Numbered from the stretch's first letter, positions 5,351 to 13,110 are shown. The stretch: 13,879 nucleotides of DNA from an uncultured Lachnospiraceae bacterium (GCA_947564305.1 CANOBT010000142.1:1-13879); one strand, 5' to 3'. The notes: a model not told the origin generated them from the sequence alone. Made by a program: numbers and translations.

Positions 5351-7624
5351 ATGAGTGAAAAATCAAGAGAAATCCTCCGGCAGCTGACCCTGGAAGAGAA
5401 ATGCTGCCTGTGCGCCCAGGCTGACGGCAGCTTTGGGCGGGTACCAAGACTTGGTCTGGACGGCAGTGTTCCCCAGGACAATCCCCGCGGCGGAGCGGAT
5501 TATTTCCGTTCAGGAAGACCTGTAGAAGGAGACGGAGAATATCATCCTGTAGCATTTCCATCGGATGCTTGTCTGGCCATGAGCTGGGATGAAGACCTGG
5601 CCTATGAGACAGGTACATACTTCGCCCAGGAATGCCGTGCGAACCCGACCATGGTCAACTGGCTGTTCCGTCCCGGCATCAATATCAAGAGAAGCCCTCT
5701 CTGCGGACGGAACTTTGAGTACTTTGCAGAAGACCCTGTTCTGGCCGGGGAACTGGCCGGCTCCTACATCCAGGGCCTGCAGGACAATGACGTGGCTGCC
5801 ACGCTGAAACATTTTATCTGCAACAATCAGGAATTCGAACGGATGACTACCAATTCCGTTGTTTCTGAAAGAGCTCTGCGGGAGGTATATCTCCGTGCTT
5901 TTGAGCTTGCCATGGAAAAAGGGAAGCCCCTTTCCATCATGTCCTCCTACAATCAGGTAAACGGAGAATGGGTCAATTCCAATCAGCATATCTGCGACCT
6001 GCTTCGGAAAGACCTGGGATATGAGGGCGTCGTAGTTTCGGATTTTGCCGCCGTACACCACAACAAAACCGAAGCCCACAACTGCGGCATGATGGATATT
6101 GAACTGGCACCTGTAGACATCCATTCCCAGGAGCTTTTACAGGCAGTAAAAGACGGAAGAGTAAAGGAAGAAACCATTGATACCGGTCTGGAACGTGTAT
6201 TTGACCTGGTGGAAAAATTATATGCGACCACACCGGTTGATGCCGACATGGAGCAGCTCCATGACAAGGCCCGTACTGCCGCGGAGAAATGTATCGTACT
6301 ATTGAAAAATAATGGCATCCTTCCTCTGGAACACACACAGGAGAATCTTCTCATCGTCGGAAAACTGGCAGAAGATCCCTCTTATATGGGCGGCGGCTCC
6401 GGACATATGAATGGTTACTGCATTGACACTTATCTGGATGCAGTGAAAGAAATCGTACCGGACGTAAAATATGCTCCTGGTTATCAGCTGATCCAGAATT
6501 TCCCTCCTACGGAACCTGCGGTACCGGAACTAATCGCAGAAGCGGTAGAAGCGGCAAAGACAGCGGATAAAGTCATTGTATTCGCAGGGCTTGGATATTG
6601 CTATGAATCCGAAGGCTATGACCGCGCGGACATCCAACTTCCGGAAGGACAAAGACAGCTTCTGGATGAACTGACCAAGGTCACAGAGAAGATCATTCTG
6701 GTTCTGTCCTGCGGCAGTGTACTGGACATTTCCCGATGGGAAGACCAGGTGGCTGCAGTCGTATACAACAGCCTTGGCGGAGAAGCCGTGGCACCGGCAA
6801 CCGTAAATGTTCTGTTTGGAAACGCGGAACCAGGCGGACGTCTGGCGGAAACCTGGCCGGTTTGTGAAGAGCATACCCCTGCGTATCTGAATTTCTGTAG
6901 GAGCTGTAAAGACATGCCGGATGTAACTTACGGAGAAGGAATCTATGTAGGCTATCGTTGGTACGAAAAACGAAAACTCCCGGTACTCTATCCTTTTGGA
7001 CACGGGTTAAGTTATACCAGCTTTGAGATTGGAAAACCAGTATTGTCAAAGCGCAATATCACGCCTGAAGAAACTGTAGAAATCCGGATTTCAGTAAAAA
7101 ATACGGGAACCCGTCCGGGCAGCCAGGTCATTCAGCTTTATGTTGCTCATCCCGATTCCATTACCGACCATCCGGTAAAAGAACTGAAAGCATTCCGCAA
7201 AGTTTACCTGGATGCAGGCGAGAGTATGGAAGCCGTACTGACTCTGGACCGAAAGGCTTTCGAATTCTTTTCCGTTTCCCAGAACAAATGGATTGTGGAA
7301 GACGGAGGATATGAGTTATGCATCGGTACCTCAGCGGCGGAGATCCTGTACCGGGAACTACTGATGGTGACCGGCGGCGGCACACCGTTTATTTATACGG
7401 AAATGACTCCCCTTGCCTGGTTCATTGCCAGCGAGAAGTATCATGAGATCCTGAAAGCAGAACTGCCGCCTGAGGTGGAAATGATGATGAACCAGGATAC
7501 TTTTGAATGGTGCTGTCTCTGCGTGCCGCTCCCCTACTATAAAGTGACGGAGCCGTTCCTGGGCAAGCCCATGATGACAAAAGAACAGGCGGATTATGTC
7601 CTGAAAAAAATGAATGAAGAGTAA
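5351..7624 (+). CDS. Glycoside hydrolase family 3 (beta-glucosidase-like)
   Basis: This 757-residue cytoplasmic exo-glycosidase releases terminal sugars from beta-glycosides, probably glucose or xylose units. The GH3 barrel carries the substrate-binding 'KHFICNNQE' segment and the nucleophile Asp231 in 'VVVSDFAAVHH'. The second domain holds the acid/base candidates Glu419 and Glu421 in 'YESEGYDRAD'. A fibronectin-III-like domain follows ('GSQVIQLYVAHPDS', then 'ELKAFRKVYLDAGES', about residues 590-660), and a ~90-residue extension ends the protein. There is no signal peptide, so it acts on imported sugars. The start is the ATG at 5351 with an AGAGGTG site; the frame upstream to 5216 is promoter region. 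It is first in an operon with the GPH symporter and divergent from AraC. Fine specificity cannot be read from sequence. Confidence 0.93.
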   Translation: MSEKSREILRQLTLEEKCCLCAQADGSFGRVPRLGLDGSVPQDNPRGGADYFRSGRPVEGDGEYHPVAFPSDACLAMSWDEDLAYETGTYFAQECRANPTMVNWLFRPGINIKRSPLCGRNFEYFAEDPVLAGELAGSYIQGLQDNDVAATLKHFICNNQEFERMTTNSVVSERALREVYLRAFELAMEKGKPLSIMSSYNQVNGEWVNSNQHICDLLRKDLGYEGVVVSDFAAVHHNKTEAHNCGMMDIELAPVDIHSQELLQAVKDGRVKEETIDTGLERVFDLVEKLYATTPVDADMEQLHDKARTAAEKCIVLLKNNGILPLEHTQENLLIVGKLAEDPSYMGGGSGHMNGYCIDTYLDAVKEIVPDVKYAPGYQLIQNFPPTEPAVPELIAEAVEAAKTADKVIVFAGLGYCYESEGYDRADIQLPEGQRQLLDELTKVTEKIILVLSCGSVLDISRWEDQVAAVVYNSLGGEAVAPATVNVLFGNAEPGGRLAETWPVCEEHTPAYLNFCRSCKDMPDVTYGEGIYVGYRWYEKRKLPVLYPFGHGLSYTSFEIGKPVLSKRNITPEETVEIRISVKNTGTRPGSQVIQLYVAHPDSITDHPVKELKAFRKVYLDAGESMEAVLTLDRKAFEFFSVSQNKWIVEDGGYELCIGTSAAEILYRELLMVTGGGTPFIYTEMTPLAWFIASEKYHEILKAELPPEVEMMMNQDTFEWCCLCVPLPYYKVTEPFLGKPMMTKEQADYVLKKMNEE

Positions 7625-7649
7625 CGCATTATATAAAAAAATACGGGAA

Positions 7650-7717
7650 TTGCCCGCATATAAAAATCTGCTTCGCAGATGGCGGGCAAGTAGGCAATCA
7701 ATCTGCAAAGCAGATTG
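7650..7717. repeat. Two related palindromic hairpins between GH3 and symporter
   Basis: Hairpin 1 has outer arms TTGCCCGC (7650-7657) and GCGGGCAA (7682-7689) enclosing a stem ATCTGC-TTC-GCAGAT (7666-7680). Hairpin 2 is CAATCTGC-AAA-GCAGATTG (7699-7717). Both share the ATCTGC/GCAGAT core. No T-run follows either, so they are REP-like or mRNA-stabilising structures rather than clear terminators. Confidence 0.75.
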
Positions 7718-7744
7718 GTTACAAGTTATGAGGAGGATGATTTT

Positions 7745-9175
7745 ATGCAGATTTTAAAACATGAACCGGCTTATTACAAAACAAGTTCTTTCAAATGGAG
7801 ACAACGTATCGGCTTCGGTATCAGCGATTATGCCTGCAACCTGGCCTACCTTCTTGCAAATACGTTTTTATTGTTCTACTATACAAACTGTGCGGGACTT
7901 GATGCCGGCGCGGTTGGATTTATGTTTGTTGTCACAAAATTTATTGACGCGTTTACAGACTATATGGTCGGCGTATTCATTGACCGTACGGATACAAAAA
8001 TGGGACGCTACCGCCCATGGATGCTCTTCGGTGCGCCTGTACTGGCAGTAGGCATGGTTCTGGTATTTTCCGTTCCAACCTCCTGGGCTCCGGGCGCGAA
8101 ACTGGCATGGGCTTATATTACCTATGTGATTTTCTCTTTTGGTTACACACTGGTAAATATCCCCATGGCTCCGATTGTTTCCGCTTTATCTGAGGATCCG
8201 GCAGAACGTACCAAGATTGCGACCTCCCGTACCGTATTCTCCAACCTGGGATCTCTGACATCCTCCCTGTTTACCCTGCCTTTGGTTTACTATTTCGCAG
8301 GTTCCAAGGATGCCACCGGCGCAGCTCTGGCTACAGGATACCGGAATACCAACATCGTACTGGGGCTCCTGGTAGTAGCAATCTTCTGCATCTGTGTATT
8401 CAGTATTGTAGAGATCAATCCGCCTACAAAGTCTGTCCAGAAATCTTCTTTCCTGGACGATATGAAGCATGTTTTTAAGAATAAATATTATATTATGATC
8501 CTGGCTTTATGCTACTGCCTGTTCGTTGGTTATCTTGGCATGTACGGAGCGATGCAGTACTATTATAAGTACATCATCGGAAACGAAGGCGCAATGTCCA
8601 TTGCATTGTCCCTGCTGACAATCTGTGCGATCCCGACGATGATTGCAGCCGCGGTTTTAAACGGTAAAGGAATCCATAAGGTAAAACTGATGCAGTTTGG
8701 AGCCATTGTAGACTGCGTAGGTTATCTGATCCTGTTTCTGACTTCCAATGTAACAGTTGCTACATTTGCGCTGGCTTTGATCGGGTTTGGTTTCGGATTC
8801 CGTCAGTCCATGTTCTTCTCCATGCTTCCGGACGTCTTTGACTATACGGAATACAAATGCGGAAAAAATATGGGTGGTACCCAGAACGCGATCTCTGGAT
8901 TTTTAAACAAGCTGGCTTCCGCCTCTGCCTCTGCCATGATCTCTGCTCTGCTGGTGTGGGGAGCATACGACGCAAATGCAATTGATACAGCGATTGCTGC
9001 CGGACAGAATGTCGCGGAGCAATTTCCGAAAGCATGCACAGCGATCAATTTCGCATTCGGCGGACTTTCACTCATCGCTACGGTTCTGTGTGTCATCGTC
9101 CTGATCCCATATGATCTGGATAAAAAATATCCTGAGATCCGTGCGGAACTGGATAAGAGACAGGCAGCAAACTAG
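7745..9175 (+). CDS. GPH-family glycoside:cation symporter (MelB-like MFS_2)
   Basis: This 476-residue inner-membrane transporter has about 12 hydrophobic helices and belongs to the glycoside-pentoside-hexuronide:cation symporter family. It imports sugars with sodium or protons. Family marks are the acidic cation/sugar-site segment 'FIDAFTDYMVGVFID' (Asp68 and Asp72, equivalent to the paired Asp residues of MelB) followed by the loop 'RTDTKMGRYRPW' (81-92). 'FGFRQSMFFSMLPDVFDYTE' in the C-terminal half matches the family's second-half signature. The start is the ATG at 7745 behind a perfect AGGAGG (7731-7736); a longer frame from 7715 would run into the hairpin region. It is second in the GH3 operon, 120 bases downstream, and should supply the glycoside that GH3 cleaves. 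The sugar is not identifiable. Confidence 0.93.
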   Translation: MQILKHEPAYYKTSSFKWRQRIGFGISDYACNLAYLLANTFLLFYYTNCAGLDAGAVGFMFVVTKFIDAFTDYMVGVFIDRTDTKMGRYRPWMLFGAPVLAVGMVLVFSVPTSWAPGAKLAWAYITYVIFSFGYTLVNIPMAPIVSALSEDPAERTKIATSRTVFSNLGSLTSSLFTLPLVYYFAGSKDATGAALATGYRNTNIVLGLLVVAIFCICVFSIVEINPPTKSVQKSSFLDDMKHVFKNKYYIMILALCYCLFVGYLGMYGAMQYYYKYIIGNEGAMSIALSLLTICAIPTMIAAAVLNGKGIHKVKLMQFGAIVDCVGYLILFLTSNVTVATFALALIGFGFGFRQSMFFSMLPDVFDYTEYKCGKNMGGTQNAISGFLNKLASASASAMISALLVWGAYDANAIDTAIAAGQNVAEQFPKACTAINFAFGGLSLIATVLCVIVLIPYDLDKKYPEIRAELDKRQAAN

Positions 9176-9217
9176 AGAAAAAATGTCACCAACCGCATTT
9201 CTATATACTATGGACTC

Positions 9218-9259
9218 AAAAAAAGTAAGGAACTGTTACATCGGTTCCTTACTTTTTTA
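9218..9259. terminator. Strong bidirectional terminator
   Basis: The arms AGTAAGGAAC (9224-9233) and GTTCCTTACT (9244-9253) are flanked by an A-run and a T-run, extending the pairing to about 16 bp with a 10-base loop. It ends the GH3-symporter transcript on the plus strand and the short ORF at 9266-9466 on the minus strand. Confidence 0.92.
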
Positions 9260-9265
9260 TCCCAT

Positions 9266-9466
9266 CTACTGATTCATCTCCGCGATCATATTCTCCCGCA
9301 GTACTTCCTGCCCTGCCCACTCCACGGCCAACACGCAGATCACCACATTCACCACAAGCATCCCAATCAACGGCACAGCCGAGACCACGCCGACGGCTGC
9401 AGATACTCTTAGGCCGAAAAGCGGTATAGTAGGAAATCCTTTATCAGAAGTAAAGACGAACCGCAT
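9266..9466 (-). CDS. Short hydrophobic ORF, probable C-terminal remnant of a membrane protein
   Basis: This 66-residue frame contains a strongly hydrophobic stretch ('LRVSAAVGVVSAVPLIGM' continuing into 'LVVNVVICVLAVEW') and a charged amphipathic end 'ENMIAEMNQ'. No ribosome binding site precedes its ATG and an in-frame stop lies shortly upstream. The stop codon sits 6 bases before a strong terminator. Together these suggest the 3' end of a once longer membrane protein gene whose front has been lost. I do not recognise the family. A genuine small membrane protein is possible but less likely. Confidence 0.35.
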   Translation of the reverse strand: MRFVFTSDKGFPTIPLFGLRVSAAVGVVSAVPLIGMLVVNVVICVLAVEWAGQEVLRENMIAEMNQ

Positions 9467-9529
9467 AGAGGGAATGACAGCAGCGGTCTCCCTCTATTTT
9501 CACATCAACGAAGATTTCCAAAATAAGAA

Positions 9530-9558
9530 TTGAGTAAATAGAAATAGAATGTTAAAAT
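9530..9558 (+). promoter_or_regulatory. Candidate sigma-A promoter upstream of the 27-codon ORF and ATPase
   Basis: The -35 is TTGAGT (9530-9535) and the -10 is TAAAAT (9553-9558), with a 17-bp spacer. Confidence 0.5.
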
Positions 9559-9579
9559 AAAGAATGGAGGTTGGAATAC

Positions 9580-9663
9580 GTGACACTATTAATGAGAGAA
9601 GAAGATATTAAGGAAGAAATCCGGAAGCTTCAAAAGAGTACTTGTAAAAACAGTTCATATTAA
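9580..9663 (+). CDS. 27-codon ORF, probably a truncated gene start
   Basis: A GTG start with GGAGG 9 bases upstream encodes a charged helical peptide, 'MTLLMREEDIKEEIRKLQKS' plus seven residues. The good promoter and ribosome binding site contrast with the small product. It looks like the intact front of a gene whose body was deleted, leaving a stop just before the hairpin at 9662-9698. I do not recognise the family. A leader peptide for the downstream ATPase is the alternative. Confidence 0.35.
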   Translation: MTLLMREEDIKEEIRKLQKSTCKNSSY

Positions 9664-9698
9664 TTACCAGTCTTGTATTTCAGGCAAGGCTGGTAATT
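9662..9698 (+). terminator. Long hairpin before the ATPase gene, weak terminator or attenuator
   Basis: The 14-bp arms AATTACCAGTCTTG and CAAGGCTGGTAATT pair with one G-U around a 9-base loop. They overlap the stop codon of the 27-codon ORF. The following tail is mixed A/T, so termination may be partial; it lies 42 bases before the ATPase start. Confidence 0.55.
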
Positions 9699-9739
9699 AT
9701 ATATCAGGGCAAATCCCCTGAATGAAAGGAGCCAGAACA

Positions 9740-11100
9740 ATGTATCTAAAACGTACTGTTTATAATAAACTTCTGGAATGGAAAAACGAAAAAAGCCATA
9801 GCACTCTGGAAGTGAATGGCGCCAGACAGGTTGGGAAAACATATATTATCAATAAATTTGCAGATGAAAATTTTGAGAATAGAATCTATATCAATCTCTT
9901 TGAACAGAGCGGAAAACAGTTTATGGAATGTTATAACAAAGCTACATCCTGGATGCCTGGAACCAAACGCCCAGAGCATCCCCTCCATGACGCGTTTAAG
10001 CTCTTTGAACCAGATTTTACCGACTCCGATGATACCGTGATCATTATTGACGAAATACAGGAATCTGCTGAAATATATAACCGTATCCGGGAATTTACCC
10101 GCCATTTTCAGGCACATTTTATTATAACCGGAAGTTATCTGGGGCAAATCTTAGAACCGGAATTTCGATATTCCAGCGGCGATGTGACGCAGATTCCCAT
10201 TTATACACTGTCATTTGAAGAATTCCTGCTGTCATATGACGCAAGCCTGTATACGCAGTATTTAAACCTTTCTTTAGATTCTCCACAAACCGGAGACATC
10301 TATAAAAATCTGAAGAATATATATGATATCTACCTTCAGATTGGCGGATACCCAAATGTAGTCAAAACCTATCTGGAAACAAAAAATATAGAAAAGACAA
10401 GAGGCGCGCTGATAAAAATTATTGATACTTTCACAAATGAATCCACCCGGTATTTTACGGATATTCTCGATACCAGAGTATTTACCCAGATTTTCCTCTC
10501 CATCTCCCGAATCTTATGCCGGGAGAGCAGAGGACTGGCAGAGGGAAGTCTCAGTGAAGAACTGCAGAAATTAGTAACCAGGGATTATTCTAGCAACCTT
10601 TCAAAAGCAACATGCAACCGGGCAATAAGCTGGCTGCATTTTTCGGGGATCATCGGGTTCTGCGCAAAGGTTACTGAACTGGATAACCTGGATTTCAAAC
10701 CGGCAAGCCGGTGCTATTTTATGGATCCCGGTCTGGCAATTACTACCTGTCCCTGACTGGTCTGGATGCCAGATTTATTTCCGGAACATTAAATGAAAAT
10801 TATGTTTATATCAATCTGAAAAAACGACAGGATTTTCCAGAAGAGATTGTTTTTGAAACCCCTGCGTTTGCTACCTACCGTGGCGGAGAGATTGATTTCA
10901 TTGCACAGAGCATCCATTCCTCTACCCGTTATCTGGTAGAAGTAAAATCCGGCAAAGGAACAGCAGCGACCGCTCTGAAAGCTCTGGAACAGGGAAAAGC
11001 GCATAAGCTGCTCTATCTGAAAGGTGATACAAAGGGTGGTATTGATGGAAAAATTGAAACGCTGCCAATCTATATGCTGGAACGCTACCATTTCAGTTAA
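9740..11100 (+). pseudogene. DUF4143 AAA ATPase, broken by a one-base frameshift
   Basis: The frame starting at the ATG at 9740 (AAGGAG 9 bases upstream) encodes an AAA_14 ATPase with Walker A 'GARQVGKT' (residues 27-34) and Walker B 'VIIIDE' (Asp104, Glu105). The DUF4143 region begins around residue 200. After 'RCYFMDPGLA' near 10737 the frame runs into a TGA at 10754-10756. The next frame takes up the family sequence exactly with 'NYYLSLTGLDARF' and runs to 11100. One missing A in the CAATT at 10737-10741 explains the break and would restore about 453 residues, a normal family length. The lost C-terminus carries a PD-(D/E)XK-like end, 'GEIDFIAQ' then 'YLVEVKSGKG'. The role of these ATPases is not settled; links to defence or toxin-like modules are only suggestions. 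A sequencing error is possible. Confidence 0.88.
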
Positions 11101-11168
11101 ATAAAAACATCCTATCGTTTTTGACAAGGATTGCCCTGAATTATCTCTTGCAATGATGAAGATCAGGT

Positions 11169-11354
11169 GTGCCGCTCAAACAATCATGCAAAAAGGAGTT
11201 ACACGCTTTAAAATCTGCGTTGAGCATAATCGGAACGCTTAAATTTCTGGAACCGTTTGATAATGGGGGTTCTGGTGATTATACAGCTGAAAAATATGAA
11301 TGCAAAGATCCAGAACCTTCTGATGCTGAAATAAGAAAAATGTTTGGTTTTTGA
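11169..11354 (+). CDS. Small unrecognised ORF downstream of the ATPase, probably a fragment
   Basis: This frame of up to 61 residues ends 'DPEPSDAEIRKMFGF' after an acidic, glycine-rich middle ('EPFDNGGSGDYTAEKYE'). The acidic tail looks like real protein, but no ribosome binding site suits its ATG. An overlapping frame (from 11154, 'MMKIRCAAQTIMQKGVTRFK') looks equally protein-like until about 11240, so a frameshift between the two is plausible. I do not recognise the family. Confidence 0.3.
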   Translation: MPLKQSCKKELHALKSALSIIGTLKFLEPFDNGGSGDYTAEKYECKDPEPSDAEIRKMFGF

Positions 11355-11396
11355 TTTAGATATGTATCCTATTCTGAGAAATATTTAAAACGTATA

Positions 11397-11424
11397 GGCG
11401 GATCTCAATAAATATTGACTCGCC
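11397..11424. repeat. Inverted repeat in the gap after the small ORF
   Basis: GGCG (11397-11400) and CGCC (11421-11424) enclose TCAATA-AA-TATTGA (11405-11418). No T-run follows. Confidence 0.4.
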
Positions 11425-11449
11425 ATAAAGTACTGATATCAAATACTTT

Positions 11450-11484
11450 GAGCCACCTGCCCATCTAGCCAGATGGCTCTTTTC
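11450..11484 (+). terminator. Terminator facing the plus strand, before the SRAP gene end
   Basis: The arms GAGCCA (11450-11455) and TGGCTC (11474-11479), with an inner CATCT/AGATG alternative, are followed by TTTTCTT. It probably ends transcription from the ATPase/small-ORF side. In the minus direction there is no T-run after it. Confidence 0.6.
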
Positions 11485-11490
11485 TTATAT

Positions 11491-12072
11491 TTAGAACAAA
11501 CTCTGCTGCTCATATTCCTGTTCCCGTCCAAGCAGCGGAGGAGTCTTATGAAGCGCAAACTCCGTAAATGTATCATCATAAACCCATGTTTCCAACTCAT
11601 TTTTTTCCAGCACCAGCGGCATCCTGTGATGAACCGGACTGACCGATGCATTGGCCTGTGTTGTAAGGATAATAAATCTCGTCTCTTCCTCAAACCAGTT
11701 ATAGAATCCGGCCATATACAATATAGGGCTGTCTTCCCTGAAAAATGATACCTTATTTTTCGAAGCATCCCATTCATAAAAATGCCTTGCCGGAATAACA
11801 CAACGTCTGTGCAGCACACTGTCACGGAATGTCTTTTTCTCCAGTGCTGTCTCCGCCCTGGCATTGATGAGCAGTCCCTTCCTTTGATACTGCGGGAATC
11901 CCCATTGCATATCCTCCAGCTTCAACTCCGCTGACTCTCCAGACAGAATCCCCGCCCTCTGGGAAGGATAAATATCCCCGAAATGCATTCTCTGCATCCG
12001 CAGATCTACGTTCCGGATTATCTTTTCAATTTCCTTAGCAGTCTCCTCACTTACATAGAATCGGCCGCACAT
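11491..12072 (-). CDS. yedK: SOS response-associated peptidase family (SRAP; YedK/HMCES-like)
   Basis: This 193-residue protein of the SRAP family covalently traps abasic sites in single-stranded DNA and so shields them from cleavage. All key residues are visible: Cys2, exposed by loss of the initiator Met and forming the thiazolidine crosslink ('MCGRFYVS'); Asn70 in 'LINARAETA'; Glu100 in 'HFYEWD'; and His148 in 'VHHRMP'. The length is slightly short but normal for bacterial members. The start is fixed by the essential Cys2, with AAGGAG 9-10 bases upstream. That site and the first 22 bases lie inside the end of the preceding broken phosphoesterase gene, which suggests translational coupling in the original operon. 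No SOS box is seen near it. Confidence 0.95.
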   Translation of the reverse strand: MCGRFYVSEETAKEIEKIIRNVDLRMQRMHFGDIYPSQRAGILSGESAELKLEDMQWGFPQYQRKGLLINARAETALEKKTFRDSVLHRRCVIPARHFYEWDASKNKVSFFREDSPILYMAGFYNWFEEETRFIILTTQANASVSPVHHRMPLVLEKNELETWVYDDTFTEFALHKTPPLLGREQEYEQQSLF

Positions 12073-12451
12073 AATTTTTCTCTCCTTTCCCTGTCACAGA
12101 TGATCCACTCGTCAAGAGTCAGTGGTGTGTAATCAGAATACATGCAGAAACAATTGATCATATTGGAAGGAATGGCCCGTTTCTCTCCGTCTGCGCTTTC
12201 CCTGATGCTCTTCCTTGTAATCTCCTGAAACTGCTCGATCAGCCGTTGGTCGTAAGTATCATGCACGTTTCTTCCGCCTTGCCCCAGGATAAATCGCCAA
12301 GAATCACCACATCATCATTCTTCCGGACTTTTGTGTTCCATTTTTCTAACATATATTCATTCATTTCCTCCATACTCTGGAATCCCCGAAAATCCATTTT
12401 CGTATTCAGATTTCCATGAAAGAAGTGTGAGTCTGCAATATAATATCTCAA
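12051..12451 (-). pseudogene. Metallophosphoesterase with a large internal deletion
   Basis: The front frame (TTG at 12451, AGGTGATG upstream) encodes the start of a calcineurin-like phosphoesterase: 'YYIADSHFFHGNL' with the metal-binding D-x-H, then 'KNDDVVILGDLSWGKAEE' with the second metal Asp. At about 12265 it shifts into a different frame that begins 'VHDTYDQRLIEQFQEITR' and ends 'DYTPLTLDEWI'. These match the C-terminal portion of the same family, just after its G-H-x-H motif. The middle with the GNHD motif and first metal histidines is absent, and the junction is out of frame, so no active enzyme can be made. About 90-100 residues appear to be lost. The end overlaps the SRAP start by 22 bases. 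Confidence 0.75.
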
Positions 12452-12509
12452 TCCACATCACCTGTTTTGTCACAATTTTTTCCACTTGCTGCTGTTTTAT
12501 AAAAATATA

Positions 12510-12564
12510 GGTAACCATTCAACACAGCAGTCCACAAACCCATCTGCTGTACCGAACAGTTACC
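12510..12564 (-). terminator. 21-bp hairpin, G-U-tolerant on the minus strand; likely terminator-like RNA element
   Basis: The arms at 12510-12530 and 12544-12564 enclose a 13-base loop. Sixteen of 21 positions are Watson-Crick. The other five are A-C mismatches on the plus strand but G-U pairs on the minus strand, so only the minus-strand RNA folds completely. The minus-strand 3' side is followed by UAUAUUUUUAU, consistent with termination after the recombinase/DUF5348 region. Confidence 0.65.
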
Positions 12565-12592
12565 CATATTGTATGTAATGCGCTATTAAAAA

Positions 12593-12684
12593 TCAATCCC
12601 CACAATGCAGTCCGCCGTATACAGAATCAATCCCTAACCGGATATCATACCGTCCGCTCTCCTTATCATAGAACAATGCTCCTA
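12593..12684 (-). pseudogene. DUF5348 remnant fused to the recombinase end
   Basis: A minus-strand frame just after the recombinase stop encodes 'GALFYDKESGRYDIRLGI' followed by 'DSVYGGLHCGD' and a TGA at 12593-12595. This matches the front half of small DUF5348 proteins ('YD..SGRYDIRFG...GGLHCG'), which in related genomes often follow a serine recombinase gene. The second half is missing. There is no convincing start codon, because the frame runs back into the recombinase, so the front edge also appears to have been lost in a deletion. The function of DUF5348 is unknown. Confidence 0.65.
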
Positions 12685-13110
12685 CTCTTTTTTCTCCAGT
12701 TCGGCTTCTGCCATAGACGCGTAACGTTCCAGCATCATGTTATTGATCGTCTCCATCATCAAACGGGCCATAGAGTTATCCATTTTTGTCAGATCCATCA
12801 GGGTTGTCGGAAGCTCCAGGACCATCAGCCGGACATCCATACTCTGCTGTTTCCGGATCTGCTCCATGGTATCCCGCTTATTCCTGCCTAATCTATCCAG
12901 CTCCGTTACAAGCAGAATATCTCCTTCCCGGAGAACATCTTTCACAAGAACCATATATCTTGGCCGGTCAAAATTTTCCCCTGTCTGCTGGTCGGTAAAG
13001 ATATTTACCAATTCCAGATTATGCTCTTTACAGAACACCTGAATCTCCTGTATTCCCCTGTCGAGGTGTTGGTCTTGTGTGCTTGTCCGATGATATCCGT
13101 ATACAGCCAT
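12682..13110 (-). CDS. Serine recombinase (resolvase/invertase), C-terminally truncated
   Basis: This 142-residue protein holds the resolvase catalytic domain: 'MAVYGYHRTSTQDQ' with catalytic Ser10, then 'EGDILLVTELDRLGRNKRD' with the conserved Arg residues (~60-75), and the start of the E helix, 'LERYASMAEAELEKKE'. Resolvases and invertases usually run to about 185-200 residues with a helix-turn-helix DNA-binding end. Here a stop comes right after the E helix starts, and a DUF5348 fragment follows in another frame. A deletion therefore probably removed the DNA-binding part. The start is the ATG at 13110 with AAGGAG 9-10 bases upstream; the frame upstream to 13149 lacks such a site. It may be dominantly inactive. 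Confidence 0.82.
   Translation of the reverse strand: MAVYGYHRTSTQDQHLDRGIQEIQVFCKEHNLELVNIFTDQQTGENFDRPRYMVLVKDVLREGDILLVTELDRLGRNKRDTMEQIRKQQSMDVRLMVLELPTTLMDLTKMDNSMARLMMETINNMMLERYASMAEAELEKKE

Noticed and set aside
5510..6124. 204-residue minus-strand frame inside the GH3 gene
   Set aside because: It is an antisense shadow of the GH3 barrel region, and its residue pattern simply mirrors GH3 codons.
7650..7717. Classical rho-independent terminator between GH3 and symporter
   Set aside because: The hairpins are strong but neither is followed by a T-run, so a full stop to transcription is not supported.
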